Source of the DNA: JBGYPP01 sp041838515
Lineage (GTDB): Bacteria > Bacillota > Clostridia > Lachnospirales > Lachnospiraceae
Length of the DNA: 26,294 bases
NCBI GenBank assembly: GCA_041838515.1
Contig: JBGYPP010000085.1
Location: 1 to 26,294 of the forward strand
Direction of reading: 5' to 3'
Shown here piece after piece: positions 1-6,069 of this stretch. Numbering within the stretch: position 1 is the first letter of the stretch; every line of letters begins with the position of its first letter. Made by a program: the position numbers and the translations under genes. The notes beneath the pieces are model-generated. The model was not told the origin of the DNA. It did not search any database and worked only from the letters and a program-made list of their open reading frames with translations.

Positions 1-4
1 ATAT

Positions 5-86
5 GGGTGGATTCCCGAGTGGCCAAAGGGGACAGACTGTAAATCTGCTGCAAATTGCTTCGGTGGTTCGAATCCACCTCCACCCA
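5..86 (+). tRNA. tRNA-Tyr (GTA)
   Basis: The acceptor arms GGGTGGA (5-11) and TCCACCC (79-85) pair perfectly and A86 is the discriminator. The anticodon GTA is at 39-41 in a 7-nt loop. A long variable arm lies between the anticodon stem and the T arm, as expected for a class II tRNA-Tyr. The T loop has the usual GGTTCGAATCC core at 65-75. CCA is not encoded, so a CCA-adding enzyme is required. It is the first of three clustered tRNA genes; any promoter lies upstream of the window. Confidence 0.95.
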
Positions 87-100
87 CTGCCGTAAGGCAG
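87..100 (+). other. Short hairpin in tRNA-Tyr/tRNA-fMet spacer
   Basis: CTGCC (87-91) and GGCAG (96-100) form a perfect 5-bp stem with loop GTAA, a GNRA-type tetraloop, starting right after the discriminator base of tRNA-Tyr. It may mark a processing site in the tRNA precursor; that role is inferred. Confidence 0.5.
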
Positions 101-113
101 AAGAATTGCATAA

Positions 114-187
114 CGCGGGGTAGAGCAGTCAGGCAGCTCGTCGGGCTCATAACCCGAAGGTCATAGGTTCAAATCCTGTCCCCGCTA
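114..187 (+). tRNA. Initiator tRNA-Met (CAT)
   Basis: The anticodon CAT is at 148-150. The anticodon stem ends in the three consecutive G-C pairs (GGG 143-145 with CCC 153-155) that mark initiator tRNAs. The acceptor stem CGCGGGG/CCCCGCT pairs at six positions, and position 1:72 is a C-T mismatch. An unpaired 1:72 is the other initiator hallmark, although C-A is the usual pair in bacteria. Discriminator A187; CCA is not encoded. The 74-nt length fits the family. Confidence 0.94.
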
Positions 188-189
188 TT

Positions 190-202
190 TAGCCTTAGGC
201 TA
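190..202 (+). other. Short hairpin in tRNA-fMet/tRNA-Phe spacer
   Basis: TAGCC (190-194) and GGCTA (198-202) form a perfect stem around TTA. It resembles the hairpin in the preceding tRNA spacer in size and position but has a different sequence. A processing role is inferred. Confidence 0.45.
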
Positions 203-204
203 AT

Positions 205-277
<73 letters not shown>

Positions 278-351
278 TTTTTTTATTGCCAAAATTTCTG
301 TGCATCTGCCACAGGCAAAATAGAGCCAGACCCTCCGGACTGGTGTTAATC

Positions 352-380
352 TTGCATTTTCTCCCCTCCTCTAGTAATAT
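352..380 (+). promoter_or_regulatory. Sigma-A-type promoter of the ecf-truA operon
   Basis: -35 TTGCAT (352-357), a 17-bp spacer and -10 TAATAT (375-380). Transcription would start near 387, giving a leader of about 43 nt before the ecfA1 start, too short for a typical riboswitch. Confidence 0.6.
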
Positions 381-429
381 AGGTAGAATAAGTTCCCCAT
401 GGCTATATCAGCAGGGAAAGGCAGGGCAA

Positions 430-1287
430 GTGGAAACCAATATAGTAGAATGTAAGCAAATCAGCTTTGATTATATACGCAGGGATGATGAGGGCAATGT
501 ATCCGGCATATCCAGGGCGCTGGACCAGGTGGATTTTGCCGTAAAAAAAGGGGATTTCGTGGCTGTACTGGGCCATAACGGATCGGGCAAGTCCACGCTG
601 GCAAAGCATATCAATGCCATACTGCATCCGGAGGAGGGTACGGTTTGGGTGGAGGGTATGAATACCCAGGACAGATCCAAGCTATGGGATATACGCCAAA
701 AGGCCGGCATGGTATTTCAAAATCCCGACAATCAGATTATAGGCCTGGTGGTAGAGGAGGATGTAGGCTTTGGACCGGAGAATCTGGGCCTTTCCACTGC
801 ACAGATTTGGGAGAGGGTGGAGGAGAGCCTGAGGGCTGTAGGAATGTACGCCTACAGAAAGGAATCCCCCAACAAACTCTCCGGCGGTCAGAAGCAGAGG
901 GTTTCTATAGCCGGAGTGCTGGCCATGCATCCGGATTGTATTATCCTGGATGAACCCACGGCTATGCTGGATCCCCAGGGGAGGCGGGAGGTGATCCGGG
1001 CTTTGCGGGGTCTGAACCAGGTGGAGAAGATTAGCATTATTCTGATTACCCATTATATGGAAGAAATCGTCCATGCGGATTATGTCTATGTCATGGAGGA
1101 GGGCCGGGTAGTGATGGAGGGCGGCCCCAAGGAGATATTCGCCAGGGTGGAGGAGCTGGAGGCTTTTCGGCTGGGAGTTCCCCAAATCACCCTGCTGGCC
1201 CACAGGTTGAGGAAACAGGGGATGCCACTGCCTGAGAGCATTTTGACCCTGGAGGAATTGGTGGAGGAGCTGGAGCGATGTCCATAA
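430..1287 (+). CDS. ecfA1: ECF transporter energy-coupling ATPase EcfA1
   Basis: One of the two ATPases that power energy-coupling factor uptake of vitamins or metals at the inner face of the membrane. The 285-residue protein has Walker A around G48-T56, the Q-loop at Q97, signature LSGGQ at 150-154, Walker B ILDEP near 172-176 and the switch histidine H208. I chose GTG 430 because AGGGAAAGG lies 8 nt upstream and because the protein then begins at the normal family position; the reading frame stays open upstream through tRNA-Phe, which is not coding. The end overlaps ecfA2 by 10 nt, so the two are translationally coupled. Substrate specificity cannot be told, because S components are encoded elsewhere. 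Confidence 0.93.
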   Translation: METNIVECKQISFDYIRRDDEGNVSGISRALDQVDFAVKKGDFVAVLGHNGSGKSTLAKHINAILHPEEGTVWVEGMNTQDRSKLWDIRQKAGMVFQNPDNQIIGLVVEEDVGFGPENLGLSTAQIWERVEESLRAVGMYAYRKESPNKLSGGQKQRVSIAGVLAMHPDCIILDEPTAMLDPQGRREVIRALRGLNQVEKISIILITHYMEEIVHADYVYVMEEGRVVMEGGPKEIFARVEELEAFRLGVPQITLLAHRLRKQGMPLPESILTLEELVEELERCP

Positions 1288-2144
1288 GGCTAGAGGGGGT
1301 TTGCTACGAGTATGAGCCAGGCACGGCCATGGCCAAGCAGGTGCTGCGGGATATAGATCTGGAAATACCCATGGGGCAGTTTGTGGGGCTGATCGGGCAT
1401 ACGGGCTCGGGCAAATCTACGCTGGCTCAGCATTTCAACGGCCTGCTGGCTCCCAGCAGGGGACGGGTGCTCTTTGCCGGGGAGGATATACACCAAAAGG
1501 GCTTTGACAGGCGGGCGCTGCGCAGCCAGGTGGGCCTGGTTTTTCAGTATCCCGAGCATCAGTTGTTTGAGTCCGAGGTTTTTTTGGATGTCTGCTTTGG
1601 GCCAAAGAATATGGGACTCAATCAGGAGGAGGTGGCGGAGAGGGCATATTGGGCCTTGGAGCAGGTGGGCCTGCCCAAGGACTGTTACCAGCTCTCCCCC
1701 TTTGAATTGTCCGGTGGGCAAAAGCGCAGGGTGGCCATAGCCGGGGTATTGGCTATGAAGCCCAGGATACTGCTTCTGGATGAGCCTACAGCCGGCCTGG
1801 ATCCCAAAGGCCGTGAGGAGATCCTGGGTATGATCAAGGCCTTGCAAAAAAATCTGGGCATGAGCATTTTATTGATCAGCCATAGTATGGAAGATATAGC
1901 CGGGTATGTGGACAGGATATTGGTCATGCACCAGGGCAGGATGGTAATGGATGGCAGCCCTAAGGAGGTGTTTTCCCAGGCGGAGAGATTGGAGTCCATG
2001 GGTCTGGCCGCTCCTGCCGTATATTATGCGCTGCAGGCGCTGAAGAAGAAGGGATGGGATCTGCCGGCCCGGGGAACAACGCTGGAGGAGGCCGCAGAGG
2101 AGATAGCAATCGCCTATAGGCGCAGGCGGGTCCATGGGCGTTAG
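1278..2144 (+). CDS. ecfA2: ECF transporter energy-coupling ATPase EcfA2
   Basis: Second ATPase of the ECF module, expected to form a heterodimer with EcfA1 beneath EcfT. The 288 residues contain Walker A GHTGSGKST (40-48), Q-loop Q90, signature LSGGQ (144-148), Walker B LLLDEP (165-170) and H202. The FQYPEHQLF segment after the Q-loop is typical of EcfA2, where EcfA1 has FQNPDNQI. The ATG at 1278 lies inside the last codons of ecfA1 and has GGAGGAGC upstream in the coding sequence. A stem-loop begins at the base after the stop codon. Confidence 0.94.
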   Translation: MSIRLEGVCYEYEPGTAMAKQVLRDIDLEIPMGQFVGLIGHTGSGKSTLAQHFNGLLAPSRGRVLFAGEDIHQKGFDRRALRSQVGLVFQYPEHQLFESEVFLDVCFGPKNMGLNQEEVAERAYWALEQVGLPKDCYQLSPFELSGGQKRRVAIAGVLAMKPRILLLDEPTAGLDPKGREEILGMIKALQKNLGMSILLISHSMEDIAGYVDRILVMHQGRMVMDGSPKEVFSQAERLESMGLAAPAVYYALQALKKKGWDLPARGTTLEEAAEEIAIAYRRRRVHGR

Positions 2145-2203
2145 CCGGATGGGGAGGCAGTATCTTCCATACAGGCAGCCTTTTTGCTTTTATGGAAATC
2201 CGG
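2145..2203 (+). other. Stem-loop in ecfA2-ecfT gap
   Basis: CCGGAT (2145-2150) pairs with ATCCGG (2198-2203), and directly inside it TTCCATA (2165-2171) pairs with TATGGAA (2191-2197). The stem starts immediately after the ecfA2 stop. There is a T run in the loop but none after the stem, so it is not a standard terminator. It may protect or process the mRNA between the ATPase and membrane genes. Confidence 0.5.
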
Positions 2204-2242
2204 GCCGCCGGCATACAGACGGCAGAAAAATAGAAGGTGCTT

Positions 2243-3052
2243 ATGTTTCGGGATATTACTCTAGGGCAGTATTATAGACAGGAGTCGCCCATACACGGCC
2301 TGGATCCCCGGGTAAAACTGATGGGTACTCTGATATATATCATTTCCCTGTTTATATGTGAAAATCTGGGGGCGTATTTGGCAGCGGCGGCTTTTTTGGC
2401 GCTGGTGATAGCGGTATCCAAGGTCCCTCTGTCCTATATGCTCAGGGGGATGCGTTCCATATGGCTGTTGCTGCTGCTGACCGTGGTGTTCAACATTTTC
2501 CTCACCCCTGGCGAGGCGGTATTTCGCTGGGGGCCGGTATCCATTACCTGGGAGGGCGTGGAACTGGCCGGTGTGATGGCTCTGAGGCTTACGATGTTGA
2601 TTATGGGTTCCTCCATGATGACGCTGACCACGACGCCCAACCATCTGACAGAAGGCATGGAGAAATGGATGTCGCCTTTGAAATGGTTCCGGGTGCCTGT
2701 CCATGAGGTGGCCATGATGATGGCCATAGCCCTGAGATTTATACCCATTTTGCTGGAGGAAACGGATAAAATCATGAAAGCGCAGATGGCCCGGGGGGCG
2801 GATTTCGAGAGCGGAGGCCTTATAAAAAAAGCCCGCGCCCTGCTTCCCCTGCTGGTGCCGCTGTTTATCTCTGCCTTTCGCCGGGCCAATGATCTGGCTA
2901 TGGCCATGGAGGCCCGCTGCTATAAGGGGGGGGAGGGCCGGGGCAAGATGAAGCCCTTGGCCTATGGCCCTGGGGATTGGGTGGGATATGTAAGCCTGGC
3001 CCTGTACCTGGCCTTGATCATTGGCTTGAACCGGTTCTGGCCCTGGGGCTAG
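2243..3052 (+). CDS. ecfT: ECF transporter transmembrane protein EcfT
   Basis: Membrane scaffold of the ECF transporter, linking the EcfA1/A2 ATPases to interchangeable S components. The 269-residue protein opens with the family pattern of a TLGQYY element followed by HGLDPRVKL near residues 18-26. It has several hydrophobic segments (about 27-58, 72-90, 107-130, 155-172, 245-262). The two cytoplasmic coupling motifs are ARG at 183-185 and ARC in AMEARCY at 221-227; the family usually has ARG, with Cys a known variant. I chose ATG 2243 because AGAAGG (2232-2237) is 5 nt upstream; an in-frame GTG at 2237 lacks a usable ribosome binding site. Confidence 0.93.
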   Translation: MFRDITLGQYYRQESPIHGLDPRVKLMGTLIYIISLFICENLGAYLAAAAFLALVIAVSKVPLSYMLRGMRSIWLLLLLTVVFNIFLTPGEAVFRWGPVSITWEGVELAGVMALRLTMLIMGSSMMTLTTTPNHLTEGMEKWMSPLKWFRVPVHEVAMMMAIALRFIPILLEETDKIMKAQMARGADFESGGLIKKARALLPLLVPLFISAFRRANDLAMAMEARCYKGGEGRGKMKPLAYGPGDWVGYVSLALYLALIIGLNRFWPWG

Positions 3053-3063
3053 GCTGGAGAGGA

Positions 3064-3133
3064 AGCGGGATGGGACAGTCCCTGTAGAGGGGGTTCCCCG
3101 GCTGCGGCCTAGAGGCTGCGAGCGCATCCCGCT
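3064..3133 (+). other. Branched RNA element in ecfT-truA gap
   Basis: AGCGGGATG (3064-3072) pairs perfectly with CATCCCGCT (3125-3133). The 52 nt inside can form three small hairpins: ACAG/CTGT, GGGG/CCCC and GCC/GGC. No T run follows the closing stem, so it is not an ordinary terminator. Function unknown. Confidence 0.5.
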
Positions 3134-3192
3134 ACCCATTCCGGAGATTTGGGCATTGGAGACGGACGGGGCGTATTGGACAGAGGGTCAGG

Positions 3193-3963
3193 ATGAAGAA
3201 AGTGGCATTGCGCGTATCCTACGATGGCACAGCCTACGTTGGGTGGCAGCGGCAGAATAACGGCATGAGCATACAACAGGCCCTGGAAGAGGCTCTGGAG
3301 AATCTGACCGGAGAGGCGATTGCGGTGGAGGGGGCCAGCCGCACGGATGCCGGCGTACATGCGCTGGGCAATGAGGCGGTGTTTTACACCGAAAGCCCCA
3401 TACCTGCCCGGGCTTTTGCACCCGCCCTCAATCGCCGTCTGCCGGAGGACATACGCATACGGCAGTCCTGGGAGGCGCCGGCGGCATGGCATCCCCGCTA
3501 TGATTATGACAGCAAGGCGTATATGTACAGATGGGGTCTGGACCCTCTGCCGCCCACCAAGAGGCTGTATGCGCAGGGCTTACGCCGGCCTCTGGACATA
3601 CCCGCCATGGAGGCGGCTGCGGTCCATTTGATAGGGGAGAGGGATTTCGCTGCCTTTTGCGCGGCCGGCGCCCAGGTCAGAAGCACGGTGAGGCGGGTAG
3701 AGGGCATACGTATGGCAGAAAGCGGCCCATATTGGGCCATGGCCGTCTGGGGCAATGGCTTCCTGTACAATATGGTACGCATTATGGCTGGCACGTTGAT
3801 GGAGGTGGGCTGGGGCCGCAGAAAGCCCGAGGATATGCAAGCTCTGCTGGAATCCCGGGACCGCCGCCTGGCCGGTCCCACAGCGCCGGCTAGGGGATTG
3901 ATTCTCCTGGGATATGGCTGGGAGGATATGGAAAACAGGCAGGATATCTGGGACTGCTGCTAG
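3193..3963 (+). CDS. truA: tRNA pseudouridine(38-40) synthase TruA
   Basis: Isomerises uridines 38-40 in the anticodon arm of tRNAs to pseudouridine. The 256-residue protein has the catalytic aspartate D52 in GASRTDAGVHA, the early DGTAYVGWQRQ motif (11-21) and the C-terminal GNGFLYNMVRIMAGTL motif (187-202). Length matches the family. GAGGG lies about 5 nt before the ATG. The gene follows ecfT as in many Firmicutes, but the rplM-rpsI pair that often comes next is absent; a terminator ends the operon instead. Confidence 0.95.
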   Translation: MKKVALRVSYDGTAYVGWQRQNNGMSIQQALEEALENLTGEAIAVEGASRTDAGVHALGNEAVFYTESPIPARAFAPALNRRLPEDIRIRQSWEAPAAWHPRYDYDSKAYMYRWGLDPLPPTKRLYAQGLRRPLDIPAMEAAAVHLIGERDFAAFCAAGAQVRSTVRRVEGIRMAESGPYWAMAVWGNGFLYNMVRIMAGTLMEVGWGRRKPEDMQALLESRDRRLAGPTAPARGLILLGYGWEDMENRQDIWDCC

Positions 3964-4025
3964 ATGATCAATTATGTGGAAAATATTAAGAAATTCCGCA
4001 GAAAATAGGAAAGAAAAAAGCCTTC

Positions 4026-4060
4026 AAAACAGCCACAAGCCTGACTGTGGTTGTTTTTTT
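4026..4060 (+). terminator. Rho-independent terminator after truA
   Basis: ACAGCCACA (4029-4037) pairs with TGTGGTTGT (4046-4054) with one G-T pair and an 8-nt loop. The 3' arm runs into TTTTTT, and A residues before the 5' arm can extend the stem. Confidence 0.85.
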
Positions 4061-4137
4061 GTGGAGAAAAGCCGGGTGAAGGGGGAAAACCCACAAAAAA
4101 ACAGGTAATTTTTTCGGATTAAGACAACAAAGGAAGC

Positions 4138-4166
4138 TTGACAGCCAAGAAAAGCCGTGCTATAGT
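4138..4166 (+). promoter_or_regulatory. Promoter of the NlpC/P60 gene
   Basis: -35 TTGACA (4138-4143) is a perfect consensus. After a 17-bp spacer comes -10 TATAGT (4161-4166), preceded by TGC, an extended -10. Start of transcription would be near 4173. This is the best-matching promoter of the window. Confidence 0.85.
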
Positions 4167-4167
4167 T

Positions 4168-4193
4168 TGTAACAGATGTAATAAATTTGTAAT
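4168..4193 (+). promoter_or_regulatory. WalR (YycF)-like direct repeat
   Basis: TGTAAT (4177-4182), AAATT, TGTAAT (4188-4193) is a perfect match to the WalR consensus TGTWAH-N5-TGTWAH known from Bacilli. A third half-site, TGTAAC, lies at 4168-4173. The site overlaps the predicted transcription start, which for known WalR targets would favour repression. The downstream gene is an NlpC/P60 wall hydrolase, the kind of gene WalR controls. Presence of WalRK in this organism is not shown. Confidence 0.55.
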
Positions 4194-4264
4194 AAATAGA
4201 GAGTGCAGCGCAGGGGCGCATTTCCCCAATTGATGAGAGGGGCGGTGCTCTGGAGGATATGGAC

Positions 4265-5488
4265 ATGATGAGATTTGGCAAGTGGGCATACGGATTGGGA
4301 GCGGCGGCGATGTTGTCTATGGCCATCTCCCCTATAGGCGCAGCGGCAGCCAGTGTGGGCAGCGTTTTGGCCAAGGGCGGCATACAGGTGAGCCTGAGCC
4401 AGCAGGGAGCCACGCTGGAAAGTCTGCGGGCGGACAAGGGCGCACAGCAGTTGAAGATAGAGAGCATACTCAGCAAGGTGGAGTATGATAAGGTACAGCA
4501 GGATAAGGCGGCCAAGGAGGCCCAGGCCAAGGAGGCCCAGGAGCGCGCCATGCTGGAGAATCTGGTTATAGCCCAGGTCAATGACTATGTAAACGTTCGC
4601 AGCCTGCCCAGTGAAGAGGGCGAGATCCTGGGTAAGCTGTATAATAAGTCTGTGGGAACGCTGGTTTCCCAGCAGGATGGATGGTATGAGATCACTTCCG
4701 GGTCGGTGACAGGCTTCGTCAAGGCTGAGTACTGTGTGACCGGGGAGGCGGCTGTGGAGCTTGCAAAGGAAGTGGCCACCCGGATAGCCACTGTCACCAC
4801 CACCACCCTCAAGGTACGCAAGGAGGCCAGCCTGGAGGCAGAGGTGTTGGGTCTTGTGCCCATAGAGGACCAGCTGGTGGTCAGCCAAGAGATAGAGGGC
4901 TGGGTAGAGGTGGATGTGGAAGAGGGTCTGGGCTGGGTATCCACGGATTATGTGGAGTTGCGCTGGGAGTTTGTGACAGCTGAGTCCAAGGCTGAGGAGG
5001 AGGCCCGTCTTGCCAAGGAGGCTGCGGCCAGGGCGGCGGCCAGGGCGGCTGCGGCGGCCAAGGCGGCTAAGTCGGCCAGGGCCAGCTCCGGCAGCACAGG
5101 TTCCGGACAGAGCCAGCCGGCGGCAGCCAGCGGAGGCGACGGCACCATGGGCAGGGCTGTGGCGGATTACGCCCTGCAATTTGTGGGCAATCCCTATGTA
5201 TACGGCGGCACTTCCCTGACCAATGGCGCCGATTGTTCCGGCTTTGTAATGAGCGTATACGCCAACTTCGGCGTGAGCCTGCCACATTCCTCTTCTGCGG
5301 ATCGGAGCCAGGGCTCTGCTGTGGACGGTTTGGCTAACGCCCAGCCTGGTGATTTGGTTTGCTATTCCGGCCATGTGGGTCTATATATAGGCGACAATCA
5401 GATAGTGCACGCATCTACCTCCAAGACGGGTATCATCGTATCCAGGGCAGATTACAAAAAAGTTCTGGCCGTGCGCAGGATATTCTAA
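4265..5488 (+). CDS. Secreted SH3-SH3-NlpC/P60 peptidoglycan endopeptidase
   Basis: Likely a cell-wall hydrolase cutting peptide stems of peptidoglycan outside the membrane. The 407-residue protein begins with a signal peptide (about 1-29: basic start, hydrophobic core, AAAAS cleavage region). Two bacterial SH3 domains follow (about 101-158 and 178-232), then an Ala/Lys-rich helix (about 238-272), a Ser/Gly/Gln linker, and a C-terminal NlpC/P60 domain (294-407). Catalytic residues visible are Cys324 in DCSGF, His370 in GHVGLYIG and His382 in IVHAST. ATG 4265 is 8 nt from GGAGG; an in-frame ATG at 4259 is only 2 nt from it. It is monocistronic, with its own promoter and terminator. Confidence 0.92.
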   Translation: MMRFGKWAYGLGAAAMLSMAISPIGAAAASVGSVLAKGGIQVSLSQQGATLESLRADKGAQQLKIESILSKVEYDKVQQDKAAKEAQAKEAQERAMLENLVIAQVNDYVNVRSLPSEEGEILGKLYNKSVGTLVSQQDGWYEITSGSVTGFVKAEYCVTGEAAVELAKEVATRIATVTTTTLKVRKEASLEAEVLGLVPIEDQLVVSQEIEGWVEVDVEEGLGWVSTDYVELRWEFVTAESKAEEEARLAKEAAARAAARAAAAAKAAKSARASSGSTGSGQSQPAAASGGDGTMGRAVADYALQFVGNPYVYGGTSLTNGADCSGFVMSVYANFGVSLPHSSSADRSQGSAVDGLANAQPGDLVCYSGHVGLYIGDNQIVHASTSKTGIIVSRADYKKVLAVRRIF

Positions 5489-5578
5489 TATCGAATATCG
5501 GATACGGTTGAGTACAGTTGGCGATATGGGCAGTGTATTTCGAATTGCGGGCAGTTGATCTAAATCATGTGAACAGGG

Positions 5579-5606
5579 AAGCGGCTGGATGCTCAGCCGC
5601 TTTTTT
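5579..5606 (+). terminator. Rho-independent terminator after NlpC/P60 gene
   Basis: GCGGCTG (5581-5587) pairs perfectly with CAGCCGC (5594-5600) around GATGCT, extended by AA/TT, and TTTTTT follows at 5601-5606. Confidence 0.92.
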
Positions 5607-5766
5607 GTTTGTCCTATAGGGTGATATAGTCTTTCAAATAGAGTATTGTACAGACAATTCCGGCTGCCCTCCAGCCGGGGGGTATGGGGGCGGCTATGGG
5701 CATATTGTACAAAAAAATGAAAGAACAATGAAAGTGCAAAAAAAAGCGAAAAATCTTCCATGGCCT

Positions 5767-5980
5767 TGTGGATAAGTATGGAGTCTTATCCACATTTTTT
5801 TGGCAATAAAAACCAGGAAAAAGGACTTATTCACGTTTTTATCCACAGTATCCACATTTTCGCCTCCATATAGCTCCAAAAGCAAATTGAAAGCCGCAAA
5901 CAATCGTTTTGTGAAAAGTAGGGAAAATGGAGGAAAACAAAGAAAAGGGGTATTGTATGCTTGACAAAAAATTATTCACA
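5767..5980 (+). promoter_or_regulatory. DnaA-box cluster
   Basis: Perfect TTATCCACA boxes lie at 5767-5775 (minus strand), 5786-5794 and 5839-5847. Near matches are GTATCCACA (5848-5856, directly abutting the third box), TTATTCACG (5827-5835) and TTATTCACA (5972-5980). The first two form a perfect 10-bp inverted repeat, TGTGGATAAG/CTTATCCACA, 8 nt apart, followed by seven T, so that part could also be a terminator. The surroundings are AT-rich. No dnaA or dnaN is nearby. It could be a DnaA-titrating or regulatory site, or part of an origin. Confidence 0.6.
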
Positions 5981-6005
5981 TAGAGGAGGGGTATGGGGAA
6001 AGAAA

Positions 6006-6034
6006 TTGAAAAAATAGACGGATTGTGCTATAAT
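6006..6034 (+). promoter_or_regulatory. Promoter of hpf
   Basis: -35 TTGAAA (6006-6011), a 17-bp spacer, and a perfect -10 TATAAT (6029-6034) with extended TGC. The leader would be about 30 nt. Confidence 0.82.
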
Positions 6035-6069
6035 GGGTCTACAAATATTCGCTAGAAAGGGGTGGGCTT

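Larger units (their letters stand above)
3964..4264 (+). other. Intergenic region truA to NlpC/P60 gene
   Basis: These 301 bases contain the truA terminator, a consensus promoter, a WalR-like repeat overlapping the likely transcription start, and a roughly 90-nt leader for the downstream hydrolase gene. No coding sequence is supported. Confidence 0.7.
5489..6069 (+). other. Long intergenic region before hpf
   Basis: These 581 bases have no convincing gene. They contain the NlpC/P60 terminator (5579-5606), a perfect hairpin CCGGCTG/CAGCCGG (5660-5678), two copies of TATTGTACA (5644-5652 and 5703-5711), A-rich DNA, the DnaA-box cluster (5767-5980) and the hpf promoter. The density of repeated signals is much higher than in other gaps of the window. 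Confidence 0.7.

Noticed and set aside
278..429. Riboswitch before the ecf operon
   Set aside because: The predicted leader after the promoter is only about 43 nt; the small TTGCC/GGCAA and CTGTG/CACAG pairings near 286-318 lie upstream of the predicted start.
5622..5630. TGATATAGT as an extended -10 promoter towards hpf
   Set aside because: No -35 match, and a transcript from here would cross the inverted repeat with a T run. Kept only as a weak possibility.
5961..5966. Perfect TTGACA as a possible -35 element
   Set aside because: No acceptable -10 lies 16-18 bp downstream; the sequence there is a purine-rich GAGGAGGGG tract.
5767..5980. Calling the DnaA-box cluster oriC outright
   Set aside because: There is no dnaA, dnaN or rpmH nearby and no visible DnaA-trio run or clear unwinding element, so only a DnaA-box cluster is claimed.
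5993..6055. A 20-codon reading frame with GGAGG just upstream, before hpf
   Set aside because: The spacing to the ATG is only about 3 nt, and the frame lies across the hpf -35 and -10 elements, so it would not be on the hpf transcript.
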